64,000 nucleotides of DNA from Moellerella sp963519845 (GCA_963519845.1 CAUQNX010000011.1:62001-126000), one strand, 5' to 3'; shown: positions 10,060-19,578, numbered from the stretch's first letter. Numbers and translations: made by a program. Notes: generated by a model from the sequence alone, not told the origin.

Positions 10060-10271
10060 GTTACTGGCTCCTCACCAAATAGCCCTGAATTATTATTTAA
10101 CAGCGCTTCCACTTGACGATCGACTTTAATTTGAATTTCATGTTCTATCTTAACATTCATATTAATATTAATAGGTTTGTCTGGTGTTGCCACTTCTAAT
10201 TTAAGACAACCTGATAGTGACAATACTGCAATTATTACCATACCGAATGATGAATATTTCATCGATTTCAT
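10056..10271 (-). CDS. ynbE: YnbE, small outer-membrane lipoprotein
   Basis: The 71-residue precursor has a lipobox (LSGC, cysteine near residue 22), a short mature chain with ININMNVKIEHEI, and a C-terminal end like E. coli YnbE (61 residues). A second ATG three codons in is possible, but AGGA lies 7 bases before the first. It sits 9 bases after ydbH and overlaps ydbL. In E. coli, YnbE multimers extend the YdbH beta-groove to the outer membrane for phospholipid transport; the operon context supports the same role. Confidence 0.9.
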   Translation of the reverse strand: MKSMKYSSFGMVIIAVLSLSGCLKLEVATPDKPININMNVKIEHEIQIKVDRQVEALLNNNSGLFGEEPVT

Positions 10272-10280
10272 CCACTGTTC

Positions 10281-12860
10281 CTAGAGATTTTTCTCAAGCC
10301 ATTCTTCCAAATTAGCGCCAAAACGTAAACTGCGCCAAAGTTGAAAAACATTCTCTTCATGTTGATAAGTTAAGCGTACTTCTCGCTTTTTATTTTTTAA
10401 TGGGTTAAATCCCTGCACCACGGTTTTCATGGTCAAGACCCCTAAATTAGTCAATGCGACTTCCGTCGAACTTTCACTGACTTCGAGATAACTTAACCAG
10501 CTCATCGCCATACCTGCGGCGAAATTATCTTGTTCAATCGAGGTAACAAACTCAGGATCTAGCCGCGCAATTAATGGTCCTTTATTTCGCACATACCCAT
10601 TTCGTACAATCCAATCTGGATTATCAAGATAGAATGGCAATTCGCCTTCAATTTTACCTGAAAGTCCAAACTGACTGACCTTTAAAATACTAAAGAGTTG
10701 GTCTAACTCAACATCTTCAATTTTGATGATCGCGGGTTGCTTTTGCGGCCATCTTAATAAACTCAAGCTCACTCGTCCATTCAACAAAGCTAAACTGACA
10801 TCTTTTAGCTCAATGGGATTTTTATCTGTTGGCGGATAGTAGCCCCTGAGATCGGCTTTAATATCATTTAATTCAAACAAGTTATTAACTTGTTTGATCC
10901 TCAGTTTAACGGGAGAATCGATACCCAATTGCCAGACACTATTTTCTAAACGCCAAGGTAAAGAGAAGTTAACGCCACTAACTTCACCATCTTTCATCCA
11001 CATGCCGGCATTATCGACTCGCCAATGGCCACCGCCTTTAAATCCCTGTTCTGCAGTGATAGAAAATGCGGCCTGCGCGATAAAATCACCTTCGCGTAAG
11101 GTAAAACCCAAATCAGGTGGGATCAAGGTTTGGAATGCAGTTATCGGTTGTTTCGGCCAACGTGCCGAGCCACGGAGTCGACTAGCATCCCAACGCGCAT
11201 AATAGGGGATGGGTCCCACATTTTTGGAGGTTAACTCACCTTTGATAGCAAAATTTTCGGGCGATTTCCCACTTAATTCACTACTGATCTTAGTGGCGGG
11301 TAAATGACTGCTATCACCAAATTGCATACGTTGGGTGGTGAGTTCAAAGGTACCTTGAAGATCGGCAATAGTGGCATCTCGTTGCCATTTTAGTGGTTTC
11401 ACTAATGACAATCTAGGTTTTGTCATCGACAGTAGACCATATTCGATCTGATTAAATCCGGTATTTAGGCTGGTTAATACTAATAAGGTATCTTGCCAAT
11501 ATCCCTTACCATTGAGATCCCAATCAGCTTTCAGCGCTGGCAGTTTGGCATTTCCCCAATAGCGCCATTGCCAATCGCCATGATCAAAACCGAATTTTTT
11601 CGCTTGTCCGTCGAGGTGTAAATCAAAATCCCCCCAGAAACGCTCTTGCAGTTTCACTATCGCCTGCAATCGACCCGAAATTCCGTCAGCATCCACAGAG
11701 GTTCCGGCTAATGGCCAACGTGCCTCAATCAGCTTCATGGTTGGCGAAATGCGGCCGTAAGAGCGCAATAGTGCACCTGGTTGAAATGCCACACGGGGAG
11801 ACAAAAGCGGCCCCGTTAAAGAGGCTGGTAAATTCACATCTAAAACCATGTCATCATACTTCAGCAAGCCATTTAATGAAAAATCAACTTTCGAAGCAAT
11901 CAGATCAAGCTGGCTAGGCTGTACCGTCAGTACCAGATTTCCTTTCCCTTTACGTGCTTGAGTGATTACATTCAGTCGGCCGCTAAAACGCATATCCGAT
12001 AAAGATGACTGCCAATTTTCCACGTTAAAATTAACGCCGCCCTGCAGTGGGATCTGCTTATCCTTCCAAGACCACTCACCTTGCTGAATTTGGATATTTT
12101 CTTTATCCAGCTTCCACGGCAGATTAAGGGTGAACTGATCATCAGTAAGATCATTTACGGTGATAACCCCCTGCTGATCTTGCCATTGAACCCTTAGTTT
12201 TATATTTTTTTTCGGCTCATTGAGGGTTAACAAACTGGTGATTTCACCGGTCGCTGGAATTGATGCTGTATCCGTCGGCAGTGCTATTTGCCCATTTAGA
12301 GTTATTTTCTGTTCCGCCAGCTGTAGCATTGCCTGTTTAACAGTGACTAATCCCGTCGGATTAATGTCGGCTTCCAGCAGCGCTTTATCGCCTTGATAAG
12401 AGATTAATGTCTGACGCTCTGGCGTGACGCTCAGAGCTAAAGCCCCGCGATACTCTTGCCATGCAGAGAATTGAAGATCGGCAATCGTTAAGTCAATAGC
12501 GGGTAAATTCGCCAACAACGCCTTGATATCTTGGGGGGCGCTCACAGTTTCTGTTTCAGGAAGAAGCGCCATACACTCATTTTGGCTATTAACTCGATTA
12601 ATGGCTATTGCCCAAGGCGCTAAATTAAGCTCTGTTTGATCAACTGAAATCCACTGACATTGACCCACATTGAGCTCTATTTTTTCGATTTCAAGATGCT
12701 TATTACGATAAATCGGCTGAGAAAGTGACAGCGTCACACCTTCCGGCAAATAATGCTTTGCCACTACTGGCAACCAACTGGTGAGCGACACCCAAGCCCC
12801 TGCCAACAGCAATAAAACAAGCACCCATATAGCGATAAATAATTTAAGTGCCCTTTTCAT
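10281..12860 (-). CDS. ydbH: YdbH, AsmA-like intermembrane phospholipid transporter
   Basis: The 859 residues are close to E. coli YdbH (about 880). One N-terminal transmembrane helix (about residues 6-28) is followed by a long periplasmic beta-rich region of AsmA/VPS13-like repeats. In E. coli it is functionally redundant with TamB and YhdP in moving phospholipids to the outer membrane. It is the first gene of a tight three-gene set with ynbE and ydbL. No frameshift or missing segment was seen. Confidence 0.93.
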   Translation of the reverse strand: MKRALKLFIAIWVLVLLLLAGAWVSLTSWLPVVAKHYLPEGVTLSLSQPIYRNKHLEIEKIELNVGQCQWISVDQTELNLAPWAIAINRVNSQNECMALLPETETVSAPQDIKALLANLPAIDLTIADLQFSAWQEYRGALALSVTPERQTLISYQGDKALLEADINPTGLVTVKQAMLQLAEQKITLNGQIALPTDTASIPATGEITSLLTLNEPKKNIKLRVQWQDQQGVITVNDLTDDQFTLNLPWKLDKENIQIQQGEWSWKDKQIPLQGGVNFNVENWQSSLSDMRFSGRLNVITQARKGKGNLVLTVQPSQLDLIASKVDFSLNGLLKYDDMVLDVNLPASLTGPLLSPRVAFQPGALLRSYGRISPTMKLIEARWPLAGTSVDADGISGRLQAIVKLQERFWGDFDLHLDGQAKKFGFDHGDWQWRYWGNAKLPALKADWDLNGKGYWQDTLLVLTSLNTGFNQIEYGLLSMTKPRLSLVKPLKWQRDATIADLQGTFELTTQRMQFGDSSHLPATKISSELSGKSPENFAIKGELTSKNVGPIPYYARWDASRLRGSARWPKQPITAFQTLIPPDLGFTLREGDFIAQAAFSITAEQGFKGGGHWRVDNAGMWMKDGEVSGVNFSLPWRLENSVWQLGIDSPVKLRIKQVNNLFELNDIKADLRGYYPPTDKNPIELKDVSLALLNGRVSLSLLRWPQKQPAIIKIEDVELDQLFSILKVSQFGLSGKIEGELPFYLDNPDWIVRNGYVRNKGPLIARLDPEFVTSIEQDNFAAGMAMSWLSYLEVSESSTEVALTNLGVLTMKTVVQGFNPLKNKKREVRLTYQHEENVFQLWRSLRFGANLEEWLEKNL

Positions 12861-13090
12861 CGAGAATAGTCCTTTAATTAATCTGTTAACCTAATAAAAT
12901 ATGAAGAGTCGGAAAAATAGCTTCTATAATAACGGATATCAATGATTGAATATTCCATTTTATCCATTAGAGTGTCATTTAGTGGTAAATTTATTTTATT
13001 CTAAAATCTAGGTTGGTGATATCAGCGATTTTGCTGCTTTTATTTTTTACTTTGGGTTCCTAATAAATCTGTTGATGCGGAGACTACCTA

Positions 13091-14089
13091 ATGAAATTAG
13101 TTTGTTACAGCACTAAAAAATATGATCGTAAACATATGGAAGAAGTCAATAAAAAATTAAACCTCCATTATGAGATCGAGTATTTTGATTTCCCGCTTAG
13201 CGTACAAACCGCTAAGAATGCCGTTGGTGCTGATGCAGTCTGCATTTTCGTCAATGACGATGCAAGCAAAGAAGTTCTTGCGGAGCTGGCTGCCCTTAAT
13301 ATCCATATTTTAGCCCTGCGCTGCGCTGGCTTTAATAATGTAGATTTAGCTGCCGCTGAAGAGTTAGGGATTCAAGTCGTTCGCGTTCCTGCTTATTCGC
13401 CAGAAGCAGTGGCTGAACATACGGTTGGTTTAATGCTTTGCCTTAATCGTCGAATTCATCGTGCCTACCAACGTACTCGCGATGCCAACTTCTCTTTAGA
13501 GGGTTTGACGGGTTTTAATATGCATAATCGTGTCGCGGGTATTATTGGCACCGGTAAAATAGGCCAAGCCACATTACGTATATTAAAGGGTTTTGGTATG
13601 AAATTATTAGCTTACGATCCCTATCCAAATCAAACCGTATTAGATTTAGGCGCAGAATATGTCGATTTAAATACCCTGCTTTCTCAGTCTGACGTGATCT
13701 CATTACATTGCCCATTAACCCCAGAAAATCATCACTTACTGGATGTAGATGCGTTTAATAAAATGAAAGATGGCGTTATGATCATCAATACCAGCCGTGG
13801 TGCCTTAATTGACTCTATGGCGGCCATTAATGCGCTAAAAGCACAAAAAATTGGCGCTCTGGGTATGGATGTGTATGAAAATGAGAGAGAACTTTTCTTT
13901 GAAGATAAATCCAATGATGTGATCCTTGATGATGTTTTCCGTCGTCTTTCTGCCTGTCATAATGTGTTATTCACTGGGCACCAAGCATTTCTAACGGAAG
14001 AAGCGCTAAACAGTATTAATGAAACCACATTAATGAATATCCAGATGTTAAATAGCGGACAAACTTGCCCTAATTTAGTTAAAGCTTAA
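13091..14089 (+). CDS. ldhA: Fermentative D-lactate dehydrogenase
   Basis: The 332-residue NAD-dependent 2-hydroxyacid dehydrogenase reduces pyruvate to D-lactate in anaerobic fermentation. The Rossmann motif GTGKIGQ lies near residues 152-158. The catalytic arginine region (RCAGFNNVD), the Asp/Glu region (MDVYENE) and the catalytic histidine (GHQAF) are all present. E. coli LdhA has 329 residues with the same N-terminus style (MKLVCYSTKKYD). It is transcribed alone and ends in a strong terminator. Confidence 0.97.
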   Translation: MKLVCYSTKKYDRKHMEEVNKKLNLHYEIEYFDFPLSVQTAKNAVGADAVCIFVNDDASKEVLAELAALNIHILALRCAGFNNVDLAAAEELGIQVVRVPAYSPEAVAEHTVGLMLCLNRRIHRAYQRTRDANFSLEGLTGFNMHNRVAGIIGTGKIGQATLRILKGFGMKLLAYDPYPNQTVLDLGAEYVDLNTLLSQSDVISLHCPLTPENHHLLDVDAFNKMKDGVMIINTSRGALIDSMAAINALKAQKIGALGMDVYENERELFFEDKSNDVILDDVFRRLSACHNVLFTGHQAFLTEEALNSINETTLMNIQMLNSGQTCPNLVKA

Positions 14090-14136
14090 TAAATCGACAG
14101 GAACTGTGAGATTATTAAGTGCGGAAAACTGATGAG

Positions 14137-14166
14137 AAAAACGGCCTTTAATTAGGCCGTTTTTTA
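14137..14166. terminator. Intrinsic terminator between ldhA and grxB
   Basis: A perfect 11-bp stem (AAAAACGGCCT / AGGCCGTTTTT) with a 6-nt loop has T-rich flanks on both strands and serves convergent ldhA and grxB. Confidence 0.9.
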
Positions 14167-14180
14167 TTTATTATTGGTGA

Positions 14181-14816
14181 CTAAATAGCTTTAGCAGACA
14201 ATAGATCGATATCAGTAGTTTGAGATAGGCGATCTAAATAATTTTTCACGCTGTCACTAAAAGTGAGATCTTTCACTATGGTTAAAGTGAAAAGCAGTGG
14301 GAAAAGCAGAAAATCATTAATATCGATTTGCTTACGCTCAGCCACTAAATCCGCTAACTCTTCAAGATAAGGTGCCAGCTGTTGTAAAATTGTAGGAGTA
14401 TCTGCAATTAATTGATCCATCGCACCGTAGGACTTCTCCACTCGTGCGATATAAGCTTGACGAGCTGAGTCGCTGGCAATCTCTTTAAAATCACTACGAG
14501 TAAAACGCGGCGTTGCCAGCTTGCGACTAATTGGCGTTACTGCATCACACCAGCGTTGAATTTGCGGGTCAATTTGCCCATCCGCGACTAAGGGTGATGC
14601 CATACGATCAATATAATGGACAATATCCATACTTTCAGCCATATAGCTACCATCTTGTTTCTGTAAGATCGGTACCATTTTGCGCCCAATCATACGGGTT
14701 GGCGTCGCTATATCGTCATCCATCAGGACTTCCAGATCAAAGGGCTGTTTTTTTATACCAAAAATCATTCTTGCTCTAATACAAAATGGGCAATGTTCAT
14801 AAATAAATAATTTCAT
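14181..14816 (-). CDS. grxB: Glutaredoxin 2
   Basis: The start chosen is the ATG at 14816, with AGGTGG just upstream. It gives 211 residues beginning with a beta strand and the redox site CPFC (residues 9-12). E. coli Grx2 (215 residues) has CPYC, so the third position differs conservatively. An N-terminal thioredoxin fold and a helical GST-like C-terminal domain are recognisable (KMVPILQK, AESMDIVHYID). It is a glutathione-dependent disulphide reductase. An 18-residue N-terminal extension in the same frame is rejected because of the ribosome site and family alignment. Confidence 0.95.
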   Translation of the reverse strand: MKLFIYEHCPFCIRARMIFGIKKQPFDLEVLMDDDIATPTRMIGRKMVPILQKQDGSYMAESMDIVHYIDRMASPLVADGQIDPQIQRWCDAVTPISRKLATPRFTRSDFKEIASDSARQAYIARVEKSYGAMDQLIADTPTILQQLAPYLEELADLVAERKQIDINDFLLFPLLFTLTIVKDLTFSDSVKNYLDRLSQTTDIDLLSAKAI

Positions 14817-15247
14817 TTTTAGCCACCTGATTTTATTGTATTGAATAAATAATAGGCATAAGTGTGTCAATAAAAGACAATACAGATATCTATTTAGATG
14901 ATTGATTCAAACATAGAATGACTGAGAATTGAAGACTAATTCGTACTAACAAAATTATCAGGGTCAATACTAAATTAAGATTAAATGTAATGAATAAGGA
15001 TAACGACTTTAGTCGATTATGCTGCTTCTATTTCTATCACCTTGGGAAACCTTGAGACCAAGGGGGTAAAAAACAGCGTTAACATGCTTAATTCACCTAT
15101 CTTATAAGGATAAAATCAGCATAAAATAAAAGAGCTGACCGTTCTACGCGCCTAGCTCTCGTTAATAACTGATTTTTACCTTTATTCGACCATTTAAATT
15201 CATTAATCATCGAATAAATTAGCTCTATTAAGACAATATTCGGCTTA
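14817..15247. other. Non-coding stretch between grxB and a lipoprotein gene
   Basis: About 430 bases carry no supported gene. It holds the grxB promoter region, a small inverted repeat (CCTTGG...CCAAGG, about 15043-15067) of unknown meaning, and the terminator of the next gene. Confidence 0.6.
15131..15159 (-). terminator. Terminator of the DUF4377-type lipoprotein gene
   Basis: A hairpin with AGAGCT / AGCTCT ends is followed on the minus strand by a T-rich run (TTTTATTTTAT). It lies about 90 bases past the lipoprotein stop. Confidence 0.6.
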
Positions 15248-15589
15248 TTATTGAACAGGAGTTACCGCTAATTGTTCAACTAAGATATAGCGAATAGAGG
15301 AGGCATCCATTGGCGGATTAACCACATCTTCAGTTTTTATCTTCAGTTTATATTGGTTGCCCGCTTTATAATTAAAGCCTTCGATACCATTATAAAAATA
15401 GGACCACTCGGTTTCACCCTCTTCCCGCACTTGCATACACTTCATCGGGGCGACGCCAGTACAGTCAACTAGCTGACTATCAATATAAATGATTTTTTCA
15501 TTAGTTGGGCTATTTTTGCTTCCACTACCATTTGCCGTACAGGCGGCAAGCACCAAAGCTGAAGCAACGAGCAAAGTACGTTTGATCAT
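15248..15589 (-). CDS. Lipoprotein with a DUF4377-like domain
   Basis: The ATG at 15589 gives 113 residues with a lipobox (LAAC) around residue 16. The mature part has YIDSQLVDCTG, MKCMQVRE, W.YFYNGIEGF and a C-terminal IRYILVEQL. This matches the small beta domain often found alone or fused to HslJ/META heat-shock lipoproteins; E. coli has hslJ next to ldhA, so the position agrees. A pair of cysteines (DCTG, MKCM) may form a disulphide. The exact function is unknown. Confidence 0.75.
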   Translation of the reverse strand: MIKRTLLVASALVLAACTANGSGSKNSPTNEKIIYIDSQLVDCTGVAPMKCMQVREEGETEWSYFYNGIEGFNYKAGNQYKLKIKTEDVVNPPMDASSIRYILVEQLAVTPVQ

Positions 15590-15787
15590 TTTTATCCTAC
15601 CTCTATACAATATGTCCTTATATAGAGTAGCGCTATATAACCAATTATGACAATAAATTTCACCTATTATTTAACTGATATTATCTCTTTTTTACTTATA
15701 ACTACAATATAGAACGGGACAAGACCCAGTAAAGAACTATGTTGTCGTAGAATTAGATTCTCAAATAAGTATTTAGAAATTTTAATC

Positions 15788-16372
15788 TTATTTCAAATAA
15801 CGTGAAGAGAGTGAAAATAATTCATCGAACTCCGTATATCCATCGGCTGTTGTAAAACGCCCTGCATTCTCAACCAATATTGATTCTGTCATAAGCTTTT
15901 TGGATAAATTGAGTGAAATACTTATTGGAACAGCCGGATCGTTAGCCGATGTTATTGATCCTCGATTCTTTGCTATATCGGTGAGATATTTATAATCCAA
16001 AGGTATACTAGTAAATGCCTGAAAATTGGCGGCATCTATTGGATCTAAAGGTTCATGAGGAAAAGTAACATCAAATCCGGAAACTAAAATATAACCTGCG
16101 ATACTGAGTTTCGATAATTTTAACAACTGTAAATAATTTAATACTGTAATAGAACCTAAAGCATAACCTATGTATAAGGTATCTTTTGTTGGTGAAGGTA
16201 ATATCTTATTTAAATAAGATATCCATTCTATACTTTTAGGATTTTTAGCATTCGGCAGCTCAGGAATAATGACATCAGCCTGACCTAAAAATTTTGATTT
16301 TAACCAAGGATACCAATTATCATTTGGGTTTGAACCCCAACCATGCACTATGACTATTGTTTTATTTACCAT
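15788..16372 (-). CDS. YdeN/RBBP9-family alpha/beta hydrolase fold protein, probably catalytically dead
   Basis: The start is the ATG at 16372 (TGAGG upstream), giving 194 residues. The fold signature is clear: IVIVHGWGSNPNDNW.PWL at the N-terminus, then LYIGYALGSITVLNYL, GYILVSGF, and a C-terminal GYTEFDEL. In YdeN-type enzymes the nucleophile elbow reads H-S-L-G and the histidine motif reads G-G-H-F. Here they are Y-A-L-G (codon GCT) and A-G-R-F (codon CGT), while the aspartate (NDPAVP) remains. Ser and His of the triad are therefore both replaced, pointing to a pseudoenzyme with a binding role or to early decay. The frame is intact. It is a single gene without an evident partner. Confidence 0.8.
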   Translation of the reverse strand: MVNKTIVIVHGWGSNPNDNWYPWLKSKFLGQADVIIPELPNAKNPKSIEWISYLNKILPSPTKDTLYIGYALGSITVLNYLQLLKLSKLSIAGYILVSGFDVTFPHEPLDPIDAANFQAFTSIPLDYKYLTDIAKNRGSITSANDPAVPISISLNLSKKLMTESILVENAGRFTTADGYTEFDELFSLSSRYLK

Positions 16373-16610
16373 AACTAACCTCACTATTTAATTTAAGTCG
16401 GTTTTATACAGTAACATAAATAATCCCTTCTCAATTTATCAAAATTCAGAAGGCGACTAGTATAAAATAATAATTATCTCGTTAAGTTAACGATTATTTT
16501 ATATTTAAATCAGTTGAGACCACTTAATACCTATTTAAAAAAATATAAAGCGATAAAAGGCGAATGACCAGGCTTCCCGAGCAGCGAGAAGCCTATTGAC
16601 GCAATAAAAA

Positions 16611-16823
16611 TTACAGTTTAAAGACGCTGACAATAGCAAGACACGCAATAGTTACATTGGCATTTCTGAGGTCATTTAAGGCTTCATTGTTAAAAATCGA
16701 TAGAAACTTATCCGCCGTTGAATTGGCCATATCGATATTGATAGCCACTTGACCACGAATTAACACAGAGCCAGATAGACCCAGCCCTTCATATAATACA
16801 ATATATTTATCCATAAAATTCAT
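16611..16823 (-). CDS. Small protein of unknown function
   Basis: This is a 70-residue frame, or 67 if the second ATG (16814), better spaced from TAGGGA, is used. It has no signal peptide. A glycine-rich stretch (YEGLGLSGSVLIRGQ) is followed by an amphipathic middle and a hydrophobic end (VTIACLAIVSVFKL). I do not recognise a family. Its AT-rich flanks and isolated position make it plausible but unproven. Confidence 0.4.
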   Translation of the reverse strand: MNFMDKYIVLYEGLGLSGSVLIRGQVAINIDMANSTADKFLSIFNNEALNDLRNANVTIACLAIVSVFKL

Positions 16824-16961
16824 CCCTATAACATCTTGATATAAGATTTTTCTGCTAATATCATTCTGTTGGTTAAATAATAAAATCCATTTAAAACGCT
16901 ATTTGTCGACAAAAATAGACTGAATAACTATAACGCAATTATATAATCGAATAAAGATAAT

Positions 16962-16989
16962 AAGAGCAGAGAACAACACCTCTGCTCTT
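16962..16989 (-). terminator. Terminator after ycgN
   Basis: A perfect 10-bp inverted repeat (AAGAGCAGAG / CTCTGCTCTT) with an 8-nt loop lies 36 bases past the ycgN stop and is followed by a T-rich stretch on the minus strand. Confidence 0.75.
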
Positions 16990-17024
16990 TGCTAGATGCT
17001 CTTAATTAAAGTCTAATAGCGCAA

Positions 17025-17468
17025 TTATCGACGACTATGAGGTCGATTAATAATATGATCTTCCCAGTCAATGACATCAATTTCTCTGACGGCGATTTGA
17101 CGAACTGAAATACCTTCGCGATGAAGCGCGGTTTTCGAGCCAGCTTTCAATGGGTGCCAAGCGGGTAGTGGTTTTTTCTCAGCTAATAATCGGTAGGAAC
17201 AAGTTAATGGCAGCCATTCAAATGTATCCAGATTATCCCTCGTCAATTTAATGCAGTCAGATTCATAGCTAAATCGATCTTCATAGTGCATACACTGGCA
17301 AGTTTTAAGATTAAGTTGATCACAGGCAACGTTAGTAAAGTAGATTTCATCGGTTTCCTCATCAATTAACTTATGCAGACAGCACTGCCCACATCCGTCA
17401 CAAATGGATTCCCACTCATCATCAGTCATTTGTTCTAACGTTTTTTCCTGCCAGTACGGTTGAGACAT
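17025..17468 (-). CDS. ycgN: YcgN, UPF0260 cysteine-cluster protein
   Basis: The 147-residue protein has the conserved cluster CDGCGQCC (about residues 24-31), later cysteines (VACDQ, TCQCMHY, SDCIKL, LTCSY), and the C-terminal HPLK and HREGISVRQ segments of the YcgN/YkgJ-like family. The cysteines probably bind iron or zinc; no activity is established. It lies 20 bases after ycgM in the same direction, as in E. coli. Confidence 0.92.
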   Translation of the reverse strand: MSQPYWQEKTLEQMTDDEWESICDGCGQCCLHKLIDEETDEIYFTNVACDQLNLKTCQCMHYEDRFSYESDCIKLTRDNLDTFEWLPLTCSYRLLAEKKPLPAWHPLKAGSKTALHREGISVRQIAVREIDVIDWEDHIINRPHSRR

Positions 17469-17488
17469 ATTGCTTATAATATCCTTAA

Positions 17489-18145
17489 TTAAATAACTCG
17501 CGTGGTCAGCGCTAAATCATTGAGGCCAACTCTCAGCATATCCCCTGAAACCAGCGGCCCCACACCGGCTGGCGTGCCAGTTAAGATCACATCACCCGGA
17601 CGTAGGGTAAAGAAACGGGACATATAGCTGATCAGAGGTAATATGGGCGTGATCATATCACGAGTGGAGCCGGACTGGCGAACTTCACCATTGATAGAGA
17701 GTGAAAGTAGCGTATTTTGCGCATCGCCAAAATTATTGACGGGCATAAAACCCGAAATAGGACAGGAGCCATCAAAGGCTTTACTTTTTTCCCACGGCTG
17801 CCCTGCTGCTTTGTATTTCGCTTGCAGATCACGCAATGTCAGATCGAGAGCAACCGCAAAACCGGCGATGGCTCTAGAGACACGATCTTCATCGGCATTT
17901 TTTAATGGCATACCGATCAGAACAGCCAGCTCAACTTCATGATGAACTGCGCCAAAATCTTTAGGGATCGATATCGCTTGATTCATATCGCAAAGTGCCG
18001 TCTCCGGTTTAAGAAAAATAACCGGTTCTTCGGCCTGTACAGAGCCCATCTCTTTGATATGTTGCGCATAGTTACTACCAACACAAACCACTTTATTTAC
18101 AGGAAAATCAAGTAAAGCACCTTGCCAATCGCGATGTTGATACAT
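17489..18145 (-). CDS. ycgM: YcgM, fumarylacetoacetate hydrolase family protein
   Basis: The start at 18145 gives 218 residues (E. coli about 219), beginning MYQHRDWQGALLDFPV. The metal-binding acids of the family are in HHEVELAVLIG and ALDLTLRDLQ. The fold end reads GDVILTGTPAGVGPL. Such proteins act as acylpyruvases or oxaloacetate decarboxylases; the substrate here is not settled by sequence. The longer frame to 18235 would overlap the upstream transglycosylase and is rejected. It is followed closely by ycgN. Confidence 0.93.
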   Translation of the reverse strand: MYQHRDWQGALLDFPVNKVVCVGSNYAQHIKEMGSVQAEEPVIFLKPETALCDMNQAISIPKDFGAVHHEVELAVLIGMPLKNADEDRVSRAIAGFAVALDLTLRDLQAKYKAAGQPWEKSKAFDGSCPISGFMPVNNFGDAQNTLLSLSINGEVRQSGSTRDMITPILPLISYMSRFFTLRPGDVILTGTPAGVGPLVSGDMLRVGLNDLALTTRVI

Positions 18146-18162
18146 AGTTGATACTCCAATAA

Positions 18163-19251
18163 TTATTGTATTTTCTGTGCAATTCCATCCGCCATTAAAC
18201 ATACACTTAACGCAAAATAGTAAGAGCGATTCCAATGCATGATGGTGCGGAAATTATCAGTCACTAAATAAGTACGGCCTTTAGGATCATCCGGCATGAC
18301 GATCCAGCTCTTAGTCGTTGGAGAGAGTTGTGCAAACGCAGGCATTTTCACTCCTAAAGCTTGCCATTGCGCCACCGTTTTACTCTGTTCTGTTTTAACC
18401 CCTTCAAGTGAGCGATTAAAATCATCAGGTAATGTCACTTGGTAACCCCAAGGTAAATTTTGTTGCCAACCTTCGGTCGATAGATAGTTAGCAATAGAGG
18501 CAAAGACATCGGCTTTATTATTCCAGATATCCATCTTACCATCACCATCACCATCTGCCGCATAGGATAAGTACGAGGTCGGCATAAATTGACTTTGCCC
18601 CATCGCCCCCGCCCATGAGCCTTTTAGCTGCTGGTCTTCGGGAATATAGCCTTTATCCATGATCTCAAGGGCTGCAAATAGTTGTTTACTAAACAGTGAT
18701 TCTCGACGGCCTTCAAAAGATAAGGTGGCTAATGCGGAAATAACATCCTCTTTACCCTGCATTTTACCGAAACCGCTTTCCAAGCCCCATAGTGCTACTA
18801 TATATTGAGCTGGCACGCCATAACGCGTACTGGTTAAGTTGAGCTGAGACGCATTTTCTTGGTATTTTCCTACCCCAGCGTTAATTCTTGACGCGGGTAA
18901 TACATTTTTCAAGTAGCTGTCGAGTGTGACAGTGGCGCGTTTTTCAGGCTGGCCTTTATCGGCTTTAACCACACGTTCAATAAAATGGATATTCGCAAAA
19001 GCTCTTTCGATGGTCGGCTGGCTAATACCATTGGCTTGCGCATGCTGCTTAAGTAAATCAACATAAGCCGGAAATTGCGAAGGTTCGCGTGTATCAATGG
19101 GAAATGCGGCATCTAACGCTATCACTTGCGCCTGTATAACAGCTTCTTGAGGCAAACTAAGCATCTTTGGTAGCGGCTGATTTTTATTCGAAGCTGAACA
19201 GCTGGCTAATAAAACACCAGAGACCAGAATAAAAATAATCGTTGGTTTCAT
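18163..19251 (-). CDS. Lytic murein transglycosylase, MltB-like lipoprotein
   Basis: The 362-residue precursor has a lipobox (LLASC, cysteine near residue 18). The catalytic-domain pattern includes ALWGLESGFGKMQG, where the glutamate is the likely catalytic acid, then GSWAGAMGQSQFMPTSY and DGDGDGKMDIW. It would cleave peptidoglycan to 1,6-anhydro products from the inner face of the outer membrane. The motifs fit the MltB_2 subgroup rather than E. coli MltB itself. It lies 17 bases upstream of ycgM on the same strand. Confidence 0.9.
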   Translation of the reverse strand: MKPTIIFILVSGVLLASCSASNKNQPLPKMLSLPQEAVIQAQVIALDAAFPIDTREPSQFPAYVDLLKQHAQANGISQPTIERAFANIHFIERVVKADKGQPEKRATVTLDSYLKNVLPASRINAGVGKYQENASQLNLTSTRYGVPAQYIVALWGLESGFGKMQGKEDVISALATLSFEGRRESLFSKQLFAALEIMDKGYIPEDQQLKGSWAGAMGQSQFMPTSYLSYAADGDGDGKMDIWNNKADVFASIANYLSTEGWQQNLPWGYQVTLPDDFNRSLEGVKTEQSKTVAQWQALGVKMPAFAQLSPTTKSWIVMPDDPKGRTYLVTDNFRTIMHWNRSYYFALSVCLMADGIAQKIQ

Positions 19252-19293
19252 TCATCAATCCTTTAGGAATAAAAAGATGTTGTCGGAAGCCTC

Positions 19294-19578
19294 TTAGCTT
19301 TCGTTTTCTTCATCAGACGAAGATAAATAGTCGGTTAATAAATTTTCAATTGGCGGTGGAAATTGCAAATAATAACCCAGTTCACGTAAATCAGACTTCA
19401 CTTTTTCAATATCTGCATTTGCCAACTTCTCACGTTTTGATAATGAAAGTTGCATGGCAAATTGCGGTAATCCAAATTGTTTCAATAGATCTTCAGGTAC
19501 GCGAGAGAAATCATCCTTCTTCTCGATGTAAATATAGGTTTGGTCACGGTTAGGACTGCGGTAAACTGAACAAATCAT
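19294..19578 (-). CDS. ycgL: YcgL family protein
   Basis: The 94-residue protein begins MICSVYRSP and contains YIYIEKKDDFSRVPE and the LGYYLQFPPP..NLL end typical of YcgL. It is a small cytoplasmic alpha/beta protein of unknown function. It lies divergent from minC, as in E. coli. Confidence 0.93.
   Translation of the reverse strand: MICSVYRSPNRDQTYIYIEKKDDFSRVPEDLLKQFGLPQFAMQLSLSKREKLANADIEKVKSDLRELGYYLQFPPPIENLLTDYLSSSDEENES

Noticed and set aside
18146..18235. Longer start for ycgM overlapping the transglycosylase gene
   Set aside because: The extra residues match no family member; the ATG at 18145 gives the normal length.
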